Positions 42,356-56,796 are shown, numbered from the stretch's first letter. The stretch is 64,000 nucleotides of DNA from Perca fluviatilis (GCF_010015445.1 NC_053129.1:13722249-13786248); one strand, 5' to 3'. The notes: generated by a model from the letters alone, not told the origin. Numbers and translations: made by a program.

Positions 42356-42768
42356 TTTCCACCACTTTGGTCCAGACTGAAATATCTCAACAAGTATTGG
42401 ATGGAATGCAAATCATGTCCCCCTCTGGATAAATTATAACCATTTTGGTGATTCCCTGACTTTTCATCTAGTGCCATCATCAGGTCAAAACTCTAATATA
42501 TATTTTTTTTTTATGACCAAAGTAATACAAAGCTAATGACATTCTCATAAACCAAAAGCTATACTTTGCATTTACTGTTAATTAGCAAATGTTAGCATGC
42601 TAACATTCTAAACTAAGATTGTGAACATGGTAAACATACCTGCTAAAAAGAAAACATGTTAGCATTGTCATTGTGAGCATGTTAGCACGCTGAGGTTAGC
42701 TTAAAGCACTGCTGTGTCTTAGTACATCCTCACAGAGCTAGCATGGCTGTAGACTCTTAGTCTTGTTT
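42356..42768 (+). repeat. Dispersed teleost repeat (GCTAAC-rich), fullest copy
   Basis: Starts CCACCACTTTGGTCCAGACT, continues ATATCTCAACAAGTATTGGA, CATCTAGTGCCATCATCAGG, GTTAGCATGCTAACATTCTA and GAACATGGTAAACATACCTG, and ends CATGGCTGTAGACTCTTAGT. I recall this as a very common percomorph repeat; its class is unclear to me. Fragments of it occur inverted at 21734-22266 and 52324-52382. Confidence 0.75.
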
Positions 42769-44145
42769 CCTTAAAAGATAGGAGAAGAGTTTGATCAATA
42801 AAAAGTAATATTAGTATAGCCCAAGTTGACATCTTTAATTAGCTTTTTCATTTCGCCAGCAGTCCAAAACCAAAATGTCCAATAACATAAGACAAAAAAA
42901 GTGGGAAGTCTTCAGATCTGAGAAGCTAGAACAAGATAGGTTTGGTGTAATTGCTTGATAAAATGACCAAACGACCCATCAATTAAACACTAGTTACAGA
43001 GGCTTTCAAATGTTAAAGGATCAAAAAAGATGCTCACTCATCCCACATTTCTACAGCCAGCAGATCCCTGCGCCATCAGTTAAGTCCCTTCCATTACCCT
43101 GGTCTGTTTCTATGCATTAAACGCACCTTCCTAGCACCGCCCTCTGGCCCCCCCAAGGCATCTTGCACACTCAACATATAACTGGTGAGAACAGAATCAG
43201 CGGGGTGATGAATGACTTCCAACACACTGTGGACTCAGCAAATGTTAAATATTCTCATTAGCTGGTTGAGAGATCACACACACACACACACACACTCCGG
43301 CAGCACTGCTACCGCCCTTAACCGTCTGAGCCCTGGGCGGTCCAAAACAACCCACACCCCCCACCACACTTGTGCTTTCCTGTCTTCAACACCCTTCTCT
43401 TTTTCTGTCTCGGTTGCGACGCTTCGCGCGCTGAGAGCGACAGGCAATGCTGGCGTCGGAGCCGCCATACATGTCTCTGTCAAAGCAGAAGCAGCGGGGC
43501 ACTGGAGAAGGACAGACACCTGATCTGTTGTAACTGGTGCGTCCCTCTGGGACCACTAATCCTGGTTGTTAGCACGAGAATCAAGATTAACAGAACCAGC
43601 TGTCCTTACAAAATGCAGTGCCTTGACTTCTGCTCTGTCCTTGACTCCTACGGTATCAACTATCACTAAAAGATGATAACAGTAATAATTCAAATCACGT
43701 TTTAAAGTCTTAATAATTGCAAATAGAATATTATACTGAATTGTATTTCACTTTACTATTCTATTTTGCTTTATATTGTCCTCAACTTTATTTCCCTCTC
43801 CTATGGGGTAACAAGACATTTTTGGCTCTATATTCTGCAGTACCAAGCTGCCAACAACAGCTCTGTTTAGGAGGAGGGTCTGGGATAAAGAGTGGAGAGG
43901 AGCAGGAGAGACGAGCAGAGCACAGAGCTCAGGGCAGAGGTGGCTCCCGGCCATCCATCTCCGGTTTCAGGATTCAGAGAGTGCTGACAGGTCTGGGCCC
44001 CTTGGTACAGACCTCTGGGCTGTAACCACGGATACCCAGACAAACCAAGAGCTGTCACTCAAGCAGTACCAGCTAGACGGAGTCACAGGAGATGGGAAAA
44101 CAGGATAGCGAGACACCGGGTGTGTGTGTACGTGCTCATACCTCT

Positions 44146-44148
<3 letters not shown>
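42769..44148. other. Noncoding stretch, nothing recognised
   Basis: Holds a short CA array at 43275-43295 and otherwise unique-looking sequence. No gene is supported. Confidence 0.45.
43275..43295. repeat. (CA)n microsatellite
   Basis: Ten perfect CA units. Confidence 0.9.

Positions 44149-44228
<80 letters not shown>
44149..44228. repeat. (GT)n microsatellite
   Basis: About 39 perfect GT units. Confidence 0.97.
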
Positions 44229-45151
<923 letters not shown>

Positions 45152-45275
45152 TGTAGATAAATGACTCCTGAGCTCTGGAGTTTGATCCAAATGAAGCAAT
45201 GATGTAGCTCACTGGCTCGGGCCCACACTGAAGTAAAGTGTGTGCTCTAGTGAAATGTGCTCTTGGTGACTCAGA

Positions 45276-45284
45276 GTGTGTGTG

Positions 45285-45316
<32 letters not shown>

Positions 45317-45336
45317 TGTGTGTGTGTGAGTGTGTG
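45276..45336. repeat. Compound GT / GCGT microsatellite
   Basis: GT units, then five GCGT units, then GT again. It lies 127 bases from the CA array just upstream and has the opposite strand sense, so the two could pair. Confidence 0.95.
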
Positions 45337-48300
45337 AATACTCCCACCAGTATGGTAGAGGTGGAAGGAAATTAGAGGTAGGAGAGAAAGAGAATCTGCT
45401 GCCTTAGTATGAAGCTTATGTTGTAATGAACAGATCTTAAACACTTTAGTTCACAGCATGCTAGTCTGAAAAACAAAACTATATACTGTATATATATGAA
45501 TGTGCTACAGAAGTCACTAAAATATCGTGGTTGTCATGTGTTCACCACACACATGAGGTCAGCATTCACACAGCTGCTGCCCAATGACTGATGCACCACT
45601 CAAACACTACTGTGTGGGTTTCTGTATTTTTGTGGGGATGTGCATCTGTATCCATGTATGTAATTGTGTTGGTTTTCATGGTGTTTTTTGCTCCAATCTA
45701 ACGCTTAATAATGTTTCTTAACGCATGTGCGACTGTCTGTGCGCTACATGTGTGTGATGGTAGCAATGTGTATGTTTTTCTCTCCTCTCAATCCAATGCC
45801 CAGCGGTGCTCCCGGCTGTGCAGCGCAGGAAAATTGGCCTGAGAGGTTTGGGAACGTTTCCCCCTTACAAACAGGGGCAAATCAATAACGTCTCGGTTGA
45901 AGGAGCCACTCTCCATATGAAGGTGAGCTGACTCAGCAGTCCCAGCAGCCGGAGGGTGGGGTGGGGTGGGGTGGAGGGGGGGGGGAAGTGGGGATGGAAA
46001 TGATTGCTTTACAAGCGGTAAAATGCACGGTGGTGCTGAGAACCCTCTGTGGACGCAGCGCTACATGCCTTCTCAATCCTCGGGTGGAGGAGCGGGGATG
46101 GAGGGGAGAGGAGAGCGCATGCATACATGCTTAGGCTTGTAAATACAATAGGCTGCACTCTCTTGAGCTGCGAGTGCAATCAACCTCTATTGGTCTCTCT
46201 TTTTCTTACTCGTACTTGCTCTCCTTCAATCTACTCCAATACAGCAGCCTGGCAAGCGCTGATTGGCCAACTCAATCACAGCTCTACAGTAGCACGGTGG
46301 AGCCAGAGATGGAAGCAATACTCCCATCTTCACCTTCTCGCTCTTCTATTTTTTTCTTCCAGGCCTCAGCATCTATCAAGGCGATGATTAAATGTGGGAG
46401 TTCACTAATTGCAGGGTGATCAGGCAGGAGGGATGGGAGAGAAGAGGGTGGATTTCGCATGGGGCTCCGACGTCCTTCAAGCACGGCAGGGAATCTGCAG
46501 CAGCAGTTGTTGGGCAGTGGAGAGGAGAGAACTGTATTATCTAAGTCTGAATCATCTCTCAAAATCAACTACAAACCCCATTTATTTTCTCTCCTCTGTA
46601 TTCCTAATAAGTGTGCTTGTTTTTTTGACTAAAATATCTATTTTCAAATGTGCAAAGGTATTCTGTATCCCCACTTACATTTGGTAGTTAAAGGCTCATA
46701 CTGGTGATTAAGCTCGCTTTTGCCCGAACTACAAATAAAAAATTTTGGCAAGCACTTGCCAAAGCCTCACACTGATTTTCTATCTTTCAGGGAGCTATTT
46801 AGTTTACATTTACTTCAATTCACTACAAAGATCTAACTGCACAGCCCTGAACCTTGCTTGGGATAGGCCATCCATCACAGTGAGCCAAGCCAAAGCTATG
46901 CTATTGTTGTGTGATAATAATGCAATTGAGAGCAGGGACCACTTTGAAAACTCTCCTTGTTGGCGTGTGATCAAGGACACACAATATCTGACACATAAGA
47001 CCCGGCTGCTGAAAAACGCTGCATTCATGTTGTCGGAAAAATCAAAACCAGAGGAGAAAGGAGCGTAGGACATTGTAAAAGATGCAATGTGGATTTGGAC
47101 ACTTGACCTGCTGGCGTGGCAGGGAAGGTGGTGGTTGGATGTCGGCATCAGTGTCAGCACAAGGAAGGGTTGCATTAAACTGCATTAAACATGCTGCTAA
47201 CTGGGCTAATCAAGGGAACTGTATCCATGTAATTCACCTACGTAAGTGAGAGGAACGGCAGCTTAATGCTTACACAAAGGGATAAAGCAAACCTGGAAAG
47301 AGTTGGCTCTCAGATTTTAGACTGAGAGGATAACAGAGCGGAGCAGGAATACCTATGAATGGATAGGAGTCCTGAGGCATAGCTGAGAGAGAGTTCTAAA
47401 TGATCGAGTAGGACAGAGAGAGTGAAGAGGTAACTTTGGCAAACACTAACGGCGATGAAAAGTTCACTGTGATGGATTACTTATTTCTAGCTAAGTTTAA
47501 GTCTGCGAGTTGATTTTCAAATTTGAAACCAACGGAATCCAACGGCTCCCCGGAAGGAGGAGAATCAATCCAAAAACTTTAATGTATGCTATGTTTTGTA
47601 AAAGTATGCATGGGATCAAACCACTGGTATAATCATTAAGGATGTGTCCCTGAAGGCTATGCTGCAGCTGTAGGATTCCAGTACATCTATGGGGCTGAAG
47701 GTGATCAGCTGTTTTCCGCTCCCACGGCTCTAGGTGGTGGTTGCGTTGCACTCTTCAAGCTGCATGCCGACAGTAAATAAAAACTTTGGGCATCAGGCTT
47801 CCACATCAGCACCACGTGAATGGCAGCGGTTGCCATTTTGTCATCTAATACAGCGTGAGGAACAGAAAATATTAAAAGGAAACGCTCTTTGTGACAAGCT
47901 GAATGTGGTAACGCATCCCTGTACATCATTTGAATGAAATGTTAAATGGCATGTGCATTGCAATATGTCAGAAAGTAATAGCCTACTGCCACATCTTCGC
48001 GGCATTCTGGCGTGGGTTAAACCTTGGTGCAGTGCGATAAAAGGAAAGACAAAAACATCACAAATGTTAAAGTGTGAAAACACTGTGTATATTATATACA
48101 GTATATCTAAGATAAAAAAACAACAACTATCTAAGCATCGAAAATAAAGCATGACCCCTGTATCGCTGGCTATCCACTCCAATCTTTGCTAATAAAATCA
48201 TGCAGCAAGTTGTTGACAGTGTGAGAATGCTTGGTGCCTTTACAGCAGCTGCCTGCTATGGTGAGGGCTACATGAGCCAGCTGAGGTGAATATATTATTC

Positions 48301-49951
48301 TTACTCAGTGAATGTCAGAAATGCCATTTCCAACTGCTGAATATCACCAAGACTGTTGGGGTGACTACTAACGCTGCGGAGCGCCATGACGTCTATATTC
48401 CCACTGTTAACATCCTGCATCCGCGCTTTTTCAATATAAAAAAAATAAATAAAAAATCCCAAACAAATCACACTTGTTATGAGCCCCCGCCCCCACACAC
48501 CCCAAACTGAGCACAAATGATTTATTAGTGTGGGAATCTAATGTGCTATTACTGTAAACATCCATCACAGGAACAGCTTTAGTCTGGGATGTTATTTGGT
48601 GATGGTGCAGTGGCCATTTTTAAAAGGGATACTTTGCAGATATTAAACCAACTTTGTATTATATTAATGTGCGGTGCAGTGCATTCTGGTACTGTAGTTG
48701 TAGGTTTTCTACCTTTTGAGCGAAAGGGAATATTACAGCTTATTTTCTCTGTTTTCTCTGGTCATGTAGCACAGTTTCTAAAATGTTGGCGCCATTCTAC
48801 TGCATAGTTTTATGAAAAGATCCTCCTTCCAGCAGTAAAATACTTCTTTAATGAGCAGCCCCTTCACTGGCAAAGTCTTGCAGGGTCTGCATTGTACACA
48901 GAAAAGAGAAGAAAGTGAAGCACATCTCTGTCACACACTCCCCTGTGTCAGTGAAGCTCATTGTTTGCAGCGCAGTCATCAGGGGCATGCTGCTGCTGAG
49001 TGCTGGGAGCTCATGCTGATTATTATTATATCTTCACATGTGAATGCCAAGGTCATTCTCCTCCAGCTTTCCATACCTCTCATTCTGCCATCACTCATTA
49101 CTGCTTAACATCAGCTCTCTCACACATTCTCCGCTCTTCATATCTCCTGACTTAATAAAAGCGACCAGAGGATGGGAGTGCCAGAACAGCGGTCTAATTT
49201 TATTAGCAAAACTGATATGGTTAAGATTAGGAAATATCTTAAACATGAAATGACAAGCACAAGCTCCAGGTTAAACTCATCATTGTTTGTTTGGATTCAA
49301 TACAGATTTAATTATATTTTCTAAATATAAAAGTTATTTTTAATTAGAAGAAGGGTTCTTATCAAATCTGAATAACCTGCGTAATTGGCTGAACTATTCT
49401 GGGTAAGTTGCACCATTATCGCCTTCTTACAGCAAATAAACAATAGTGATGTGAAATTGTTTCTGTTTCTTCAGGCTATGGAAATATGTATTCCTCATGA
49501 CAACTCTGCAACAAGTAGTAGTTAAAAAAAAAAAAAAAAAGACATCACAAGACACCCAACCACCAATATAAACGATTATTATTCTTTTAGAACGTTTAAA
49601 GTTCTCACACTGCAAAGACCACTAATTCTATACATGTTTGACTCAATTTACTCAATCTCTGTGCTTGCTCAGTCAAATCCTGCTCATCTTCAAGCTATGT
49701 GCGTCTGTCAAGTAGAAGAAAAGGGCACTGCTTTCCAAGAAGAAAATGGGCACTGTGCCGACCAGCGTGTACAACAAAAGAAAAACAATCTCCTGTAATT
49801 GCCTGCCATCAAACGGAGAACAGTGATTCCAAATGCAGGATAGAGGGAGGGGATGGCAGCGCGTATTGCAAACCAGTCAAGGACGTTGGAACCATCCATC
49901 TTCCAAGAAATCTCAGAGCCAATCAAAAAGGAGAGAAAAGGCCTGCTGTTG
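45337..49951. other. Long noncoding stretch with a G-run cluster
   Basis: At 45952-45994, repeated GGGGT units followed by a ten-base G run and GTGGGG form a strong G-quadruplex candidate on the plus strand. Poly-A lies near 49525-49540. The 107-codon plus-strand frame at 46745-47068 has no family features. No gene is supported. Confidence 0.45.
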
Positions 49952-49952
49952 G

Positions 49953-49991
<39 letters not shown>
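49952..49991. repeat. (CTG)n trinucleotide array
   Basis: About thirteen perfect CTG units. Neighbouring frames would read it as poly-Cys, poly-Ala, poly-Leu or poly-Ser, but none shows other gene evidence. Confidence 0.95.
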
Positions 49992-49993
<2 letters not shown>

Positions 49994-52900
49994 TTGGTGG
50001 TGTTCCCAGCCACATCATTAGAGCTGGACACGACCCACACTAAACAATGAGGAATTAAAATACCAGGCCGCTCCGACCTTTTCAAGGTAAAAAAGGTGGG
50101 GAACTGTGCGCATGGGCAGTGTGGCGCTGAAAGCTTATTGATTTAAGACAGTTTATCTGTATCACAGGCAACAGCCCACACAGACTGCACAAACAACACT
50201 TTCACCTGTCAGGATTAGGTGTGCAAAGCCGAGCTGACAGAGACAAGACGAGCATGATGTAAACACGGACAGATCTGATGTCCGTCCATCCATATATATA
50301 TATATATAAATAAGTGGATTAGAGCAGCTCACCATCACTTCAGTGCAAGGTGAACAAATACATATCAAACTCCATGTAGCGCACTCTGAAGAAACAAGTT
50401 TGCATGCAACACATTTAGCCATTAATAACTCATACTGTGTACCTCAATGTGATTTCTTCCTGATGGCCACTGTGTGCTACATTTCTGGTCAATACTGAAG
50501 CTAGACATTTTATATTGATTTGTTGGTTTCCAGCGCACCAATACATAATTCATTAACTCTCAGTATGTGGATGCACATGTGTTCAAGTGTTGGAAGGGTA
50601 AACAATCAGTCAAAGTCAACACCTCCCTTCGCACAATTACCAGAAGCATTATGGTAAAAACAAAAGACTCTAAAAATGCAGCATGCTGCCGAGATTTCCG
50701 GGGACCAAAGCGGCAATTACATGCTCCCTCATCTCCCTTCTCTTCATGAAATGATGAGAAAAAAAAGAAAAGAAAAAAAAAAAAGGGTCTGAGACTAGTT
50801 TATGAAAGAATTAAAAGCCTGATGCGATTACAAGACAAGACGAGAAAAGAAAAAGAGTTCAGTGCCGCCTTGCCCAGAGCATGTTAGCCTCCTCAATCTT
50901 TTAGTGGAAATTGGGTTTGGGGCCGGAGAGCGTTTTCCCCACAGGCACATCACCGCCTTCTCCACAGACCAGGGATCATCACACCCATGCACTCAATCCA
51001 AACCTCGGCCAATACCCGAACAGAAAGACGTCGTCCTCATAGTGGTCCTGCACCAGCAGTCAGGGGAAGTCTCGGTCAAGTGTTGCTCATGTCACAAGGG
51101 CACTGTGCCGCTCTTGTTCAGCCGCTGACCGGCGCCTCAAATACTCTCCAGCAATGATTCATAGACATTGGTTAATCTTATCAGGGACTGCCTGGACACA
51201 GCAGTAATAAACTGGAAATTGTCTGGTGAATCTCATATCAAATCACAACCATGGGGAAACTAAAGCAACACAGCTGCTCAAAGCAAGAACGGACAAGTCT
51301 ATGGACTGCTGTTGTAAAGACAAGCTATAATGTGATGGTGGTAATTAATTATGTGATAAACAAAACACAATTTAGCAGAATCTCTAATTAGTTATTATGA
51401 ACAGTTAAGAGTTCCTGGCTTCCACGTTTTGGTTCCTTAATCTAATATGTGTCCCAAATCTATAAAGAAATGTAAGACGTTATATACCCAAGGCTTTTAA
51501 AAAGCAATAAATGGCATGGCTTTGGATTCAACCTTCAGGTTAATAAGACACAGAAATGTAATGTCTTCATTCTCCGCCCCTTTCTAATTGAAAACTGCCT
51601 GTGAGACCTGAAACTTCACCAAATGTAAAAGGTTGTTTGACTGGTCGCAAGTAGAAAATGAGATTAGGCTGAGGACTTGAGTAATGAAGGAAACTGCTTG
51701 TCCTTCCACGATGTGACTCTCTCCCCGTTCGCCTCAAAGGAGGTAGTAAAGCCGCCTGCCACAGACATTAAAATGACTGGCCACTTCAATTAGCCCAATC
51801 ATAAAATGTAATTTGAGACACATCTATCCAACATGACCTGAAGACTTTTGGGGGGGAAAAAAGAACCGTCCTGTTGTTCATTTATTAAATATCACATTGA
51901 ATTAACTTCTCTGTCTGGGTCGCAAGTCACATTAAAATGTAAGAAGTTAGGGGTCATTGCATGGATGTATTGTTGTTGCAATATTAAACAGGCACAGTAA
52001 ATCAAATCTAGGGGATGCAAGGTGAGAATAAAAATACAAAACCTCATTATTTCAACAACTTCTGTGACACATAAGGTAGAGAATGTGATTTGGAATGCTG
52101 ATTGACTCCTGGTATTACATGTTCTCTTAATTTTGTATTCAGTCTAAAAAACCATTATTGGTTATTTTTTTCAAGGGGAATGCCTCTATATATTTTAGTA
52201 AATGGTGCAGGAAGGAAACTGAAAATCTAATAAATAAAGTATAACATGAAAAATAGCTGAAGGTCAGTATTTTAAGCTGGAGGTAAATTATTACTGATAA
52301 ATTAAAAAGACATGTACAGTAGGCTACAGCCATGCTAGCAGTTCTTTGAGGCTGTTATAAGGCACAATGGTGCTTCAAGTTAAATGGTAACTACTGTTTT
52401 TTTCAACCTGGACCCTATTTTCCCATGTTTTTGTGTGTAAGTGACTGATGGGAACAACAATCTTTGACATTGATCCAGGGTTAAGCGAGATCGCTGCAGT
52501 CGGCAGCAGCGAAACAAGCTACAATGTAAGTTAATAGGGCAATTGTCCAGCTTGTATTTACCTTCACAAAAGTGCTTGTTTTGCCACTGACAGGCTCAAA
52601 TTGATATTCTCTGACAAAATTATGTAAAGGATTTCTAAGGAGGTCGACTTTTATGTTAAGAAGTAAGATACTTTTTTTAAACATAACAACATCCGCGAAA
52701 TTGCGTTTGCTCCATGTAAATAAACAGTAATTTTATCATCGTAAAACACAATTAACTATTCCATTTTATCTACCCTTTCCCCACAGCTCTCCATATAAAA
52801 ATGATCAAGGATTGATTGAAGCAATTTCATTTTGCCTTTCATGCTTTAAGTATTTACAAGCACATGGGCCTGAGTTTGACGTGAGCTAGGGAACACAGAA

Positions 52901-53829
52901 TTGCCTGAATAAGCACCAAACAAAATAAGAAAAAATGTGGGTTGCTGGGTTAGGGCCTTTTAATAAGAAAATAAAAACCTGCCTCTTTCCTTTTTACACA
53001 CTTTTGTGGGTGAAGCGACTCCTATCTACAGACTGATGGGAGTCAATCGCCGATGTTGAACGTGTGCACATATATAATATACACAGACCAATCCAGGCTC
53101 CAAAAAATAAATGAAGCCATTTGAAAAGCAATGGAAAGATCATCCTAATATAGTCTTATAGTCATCATCTTCACTTCTAGATACCGCTGTTTATTTTCCC
53201 CTGTGAGGCTGTGGCCTTGCATGGCAAAGAAGACGCCACTCAACAAGATCAATTTCAAAATCTGTTTACCGGGATCCAGGGAAGCAAAGGGGTGAATTTG
53301 ACTCACAAATTCAACCTCAGAGTATTCATGTCAATGTCTTCCTATCTGATTGTTTTGGCATTCACATCTGAATAGGATTGGGAGTGTGAGGCAAACACTG
53401 AGGCAGCGAGCTGCAGATGGTGCTCCAGAGTGAGTGGCTAAAGTAGCGCCACCAGACACGCTTTGGCTAATCGACATGAGAACACAACCGAGCCTGCTTG
53501 CTGGCCGGGCACAGAGTAGACCGCGATAAAACAATGTGTTGGAAGCACCTGCACATTTTCCTGGATTTCTGCTCTCTGCAGTCTTCTTGGCGCAAAACTG
53601 TTGCAGTAAGACAAGATTCATTACCGTTTTAATTGTCCTGCAAAGGATATTTTTTCTCAATACCAGAGATGTAGATTAGAAACAAAAAAATAGGACTTGA
53701 TTTGAATTTTGACTGCCGTGCGCATTACTTGACATAAAGACTTGACCTTGAGGCAAATACATTCCAAGTCTCAAGCTTTGACCAAAACATTATCTATAAA
53801 TTAATAAATAACACACCATTCGAAGTCAT
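49992..53829. other. Long noncoding stretch, AT-rich
   Basis: Includes a TA run at 50293-50307, an A-rich run at about 50758-50784 and a fragment of the GCTAAC-rich repeat at 52324-52382. No gene is supported. Confidence 0.4.
52324..52382 (-). repeat. Small fragment of the 42356-42768 repeat
   Basis: CTACAGCCATGCTAGCAGTT followed by CTTTGAGGCTGT and a GCACAATGGTG-like segment matches the inverted right end of the larger copy. Confidence 0.6.
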
Positions 53830-54113
53830 GGGCCTAATTCACCAATATCTTCAAAGTTTTTTCTTGAGAAATGTCCTAAGAAAGGTCTACTTCAGATTCA
53901 TGCCAGGTTCTTAAAGCGTAGAATTGACCACACCTGTGATAAATCCCATTGTCGTCGTAAATTCAAAGCGCGTGCCAGTTGATCCTAATTAGCATGGGTA
54001 AACGCCACCGCCATTCAAAATAAAAAGGACACGAAACTGTGGGGCCGTGTGCATACAGAAATTGAAAGTTGAGAGAACAAAGTCAAGAAAGCCCAAATGA
54101 AAGTCTAAAGAGG
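53830..54113 (+). mobile_element. PIF/Harbinger-like 5' fragment
   Basis: GGGCCTAATTCACCAATATC, TTCTTGAGAAATGTCCTAAG, AAATCCCATTGTCGTCGTAA and GCGCGTGCCAGTTGATCCTA follow the order I recall from a fish Harbinger family's 5' end. Near its right limit (from about 54071) a reading frame gives ERTKSRKP, like the start of the Myb-like accessory protein such elements carry, but the ATG is lost. The fragment stops where the Tc1-like fragment begins. Confidence 0.5.
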
Positions 54114-54478
54114 GTGGAACCTCGCCCCGTCCTTGCTTGTGAACGACTAAGCCTTTTGGAGCCTTTTAATACCCAATCATGACGCTCACCTCTTTCCAAT
54201 TAACCTGTTCACCTGTGGAATGTTCCAAACAGGTGTTTTTTGAGCATTCCTCAACTTTCCTTGTTGCCCCTGTCCCAGCTTTTTTCGAACACATTGCAGG
54301 CATCAAATCCAAAGTGAATATTTGCAGAAAAACAATAAAGTGTAGCAGTTTGAACATTCGATATCTTGTCTTTGTAATGTATTCAATTGAAAATAAGTTG
54401 AAAAGGATTTGCAAATCATTGTATTCTGTTTTTATTTACGTTTTACACAACGTCCCAACTTCATTGGAATTGGGGTGT
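54114..54478. mobile_element. Tc1/mariner-like terminal fragment
   Basis: The sequence follows, nearly base for base, the end of an abundant fish Tc1/mariner-type element as I recall it: CTCGCCCCGTCCTTGCTTGT, AATACCCAATCATGACGCTC, ACCTGTTCACCTGTGGAATG, GCAGGCATCAAATCC, GGATTTGCAAATCATTGTAT and ACAACGTCCCAACTTCATTG, ending AATTGGGGTG. In the full element the transposase is encoded on the strand opposite to the one printed here. Only the 5'-flanking part and the terminus remain, with no transposase domain. Confidence 0.75.
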
Positions 54479-54509
54479 GTGTTTAACAACAGCTCTGTTC
54501 GAGACTTTC

Positions 54510-54983
54510 TAGAGATGGATCCAAATATTTGAATATTCGTTCAGTGAGTAGGTATTCGATTTTCAATTTTGGGATTCAAATATTTTTTGAAAAAAAACAT
54601 GCATGCAGGCTGAAATTCACTATAGTGTTTTGTCTATATTAAGCCGCTAACGTGAGTTAAATGTCAACTATCCGCTGGCTAATTCATGCAGCGCTATGTC
54701 ATCCATCTCAGCCAAGAACGGAGAAAAGTTGAGTTATAAGCGAGCAGTGTGAAGTTTGTAGAGATCTGTAAGGTTATACTGTAGCAGCCTGGTGTCATTT
54801 TTATTCAATTTGATAAAAGGTAAAAGATAGTACGGCCATTCATAACTCTCGCTTTCTCTGCTGCCTTCACGGGCAGTCGGAAATATTGACTCCCCCCCAC
54901 AGCTGCCTCCAAAGCTTTGAATATTCGCTGTGGATAAGTACCGAAGCTTCGAAGCTCCAAAAGTGGTCTTCGGTACCGCCCTA
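54510..54983. mobile_element. Decayed hAT element, about 474 bp
   Basis: The left end TAGAGATGGATCC and the inverted right end TAGGGCGGTACCGAAG are related but diverged. Interior words AAATATTTGAATATTCG and GAAGCTTCGAAGCTCC are typical of one fish hAT group. Flanking 8-mers AGACTTTC (54502-54509) and ATACTTTG (54984-54991) agree at six of eight positions. Confidence 0.55.
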
Positions 54984-55569
54984 ATACTTTGAATGTGTGT
55001 TTCACGGTCCAAAAAAACTGCTTCAACCACAAGCTAACATTTTCTTACAGGATTGACAAAGAAGAACACACAACCAACAGCAAAGCCCCCCATGGTCAAC
55101 GTAGCTACAAATTTCTTCAAATACTTCCTGTTCTGACTTGCTTAAAATGGGTATCATAGTTCAGTATATTTAAATAGATAACAAACTTGGTATTTGTAAT
55201 CAAGGGAAAATTCTGATATCATCAGCAAATAACTTGTAGACTTTGTAGAAAACGCAGCCATAGAGCAAGCAGAGAAACGGTCAATGAGAAATGTGTCTTT
55301 CTGAGTCAAACGCTTATTAGTAGCCTACCAAGCCTGGATGTGGTTTTGAACAGCGATACCACAGATTTGTGAAATCTGGGCATTATTCCCACCAATAGCA
55401 GTTCCAAAACAACAGGCCTTGTGCTACCCAGAGGGTCTGCTTCCATTCAGCTCCCAAGATCCTCCAAACCAAACAGTTTGGGTGACAGCTGGACCTTCAC
55501 TCTTTATAAAAAGGAAGCTTCGTTTGGAATCTGCGACTGTGGGCCAACAGACACAGGATTACAGCCCAC

Positions 55570-55960
55570 TAGGGCTGCACAATATTTTGTTTCATCGTCT
55601 ACATCGCAATGTGCGCACGCGCGATAGTCTCCTCGCAGGACTTTGCGATGTTGACGCTAAAACTTTTTTGCTGCTTGATGGAAGAGAAATCTTTCACCGT
55701 TCTCCTTTTACATGATTGTTACCGGCCTACCCTTCCCCTCTAAGAAAGGTAGTCACGTGGGCAACGTGTGAATGTGACGTAACGTTAGTCCGACGGGGTT
55801 CGTTATGGGAAGTGAGGCTCTCCCTGTGTAGAAAAGTACCGTAAGTAGCAGGTGCCGCTGACACAGTGATGCACAATGCTTTTCAGTGGGTAGTGAAGAT
55901 ACAGTAGCGTGTTTTGTATGCTGCAAATCACCTGATTAATGCAATGTAATCACGGCATCT
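55570..55960. mobile_element. hAT left-end fragment
   Basis: TAGGGCTGCACAATATTTTG is a hAT end, followed by TACATCGCAATGTGCGCACG and CGCGATAGTC. No right terminus was found within 1.5 kb, so the extent is approximate and the copy is probably truncated. Confidence 0.6.
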
Positions 55961-56796
55961 CCCGGCCATTTTTCACCGCAGAAAGCTGCTACCAGCCAGG
56001 CTAAAGCTAATATAGTTAGCCTAAAGAAACAAGGCGTCTGTCCCAACCAACTTTACCGTTCGGAACCGCGACGCTGGAAACGAAACTAATCTACAACAGC
56101 AGTCTGGGGCTGATAGAACGTAATTTACACTGATTTAAGTGTTCTTGGATACACAGTTTGTTGCTAGTGTGTGACATGCAGGTCTGCATGCACAGCGAAC
56201 CACCAATCAATTTATTTAACAAACAAGCAGGCCCCGATAGTCGACCACAACCTGAAATTTAGAGGAAGCAACGTGCACACATTATTAATATCACTGACTT
56301 TAGCCTTGATTGATGGTATTATATGAATACAATGGTGTCATGTCAATCAACCCGTGTATTTCTACCTAATTTCCCTCTCCAAAAATCACTTCAGAAGAGT
56401 AGTCACATGCAGTGTTTACTTGCTTTGGTGTTTGTAAAGCATTCAAGTTCAACAAAGAATGGTTCACATTAGAAAAGTTCCTTTTTCATTTTTAATGTAG
56501 ATGCACTCCCCTACAAAATCACCGCAGTAGTCGAGAATAGTAGTTTATTATTTCCAAATAGAGCTATTTTGTCATCCTGTCTTTTTTCATACTGCAATTT
56601 ATATATTGCAGGAGAAAAAAACATCACAAGGTCAGTTTTTTCTATTATCATGCAGGCCTACAGTCCACCAAAAACTTGGCAGATCCCTCCCTTTGAGACC
56701 AGGCAAACATGTTTTTTAATCTATTTACTTCATTTATGCCCTTTTAAACATGTAAGATGTCCTTGTATATTTAGAAAGGCGTCCACCAAATAAAAT

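Noticed and set aside
46745..47068. 107-codon plus-strand frame
   Set aside because: Protein-like at first sight, but no domain, splice sites or codon signal.
49699..50085. Frames with poly-Ala, poly-Ser or poly-Cys over a CTG array
   Set aside because: Several frames stay open across the array, so openness carries no information; no exon signals support any of them.
54179..54532. 117-codon plus-strand open frame
   Set aside because: It is the noncoding terminal part of a Tc1/mariner-like element read on the wrong strand.
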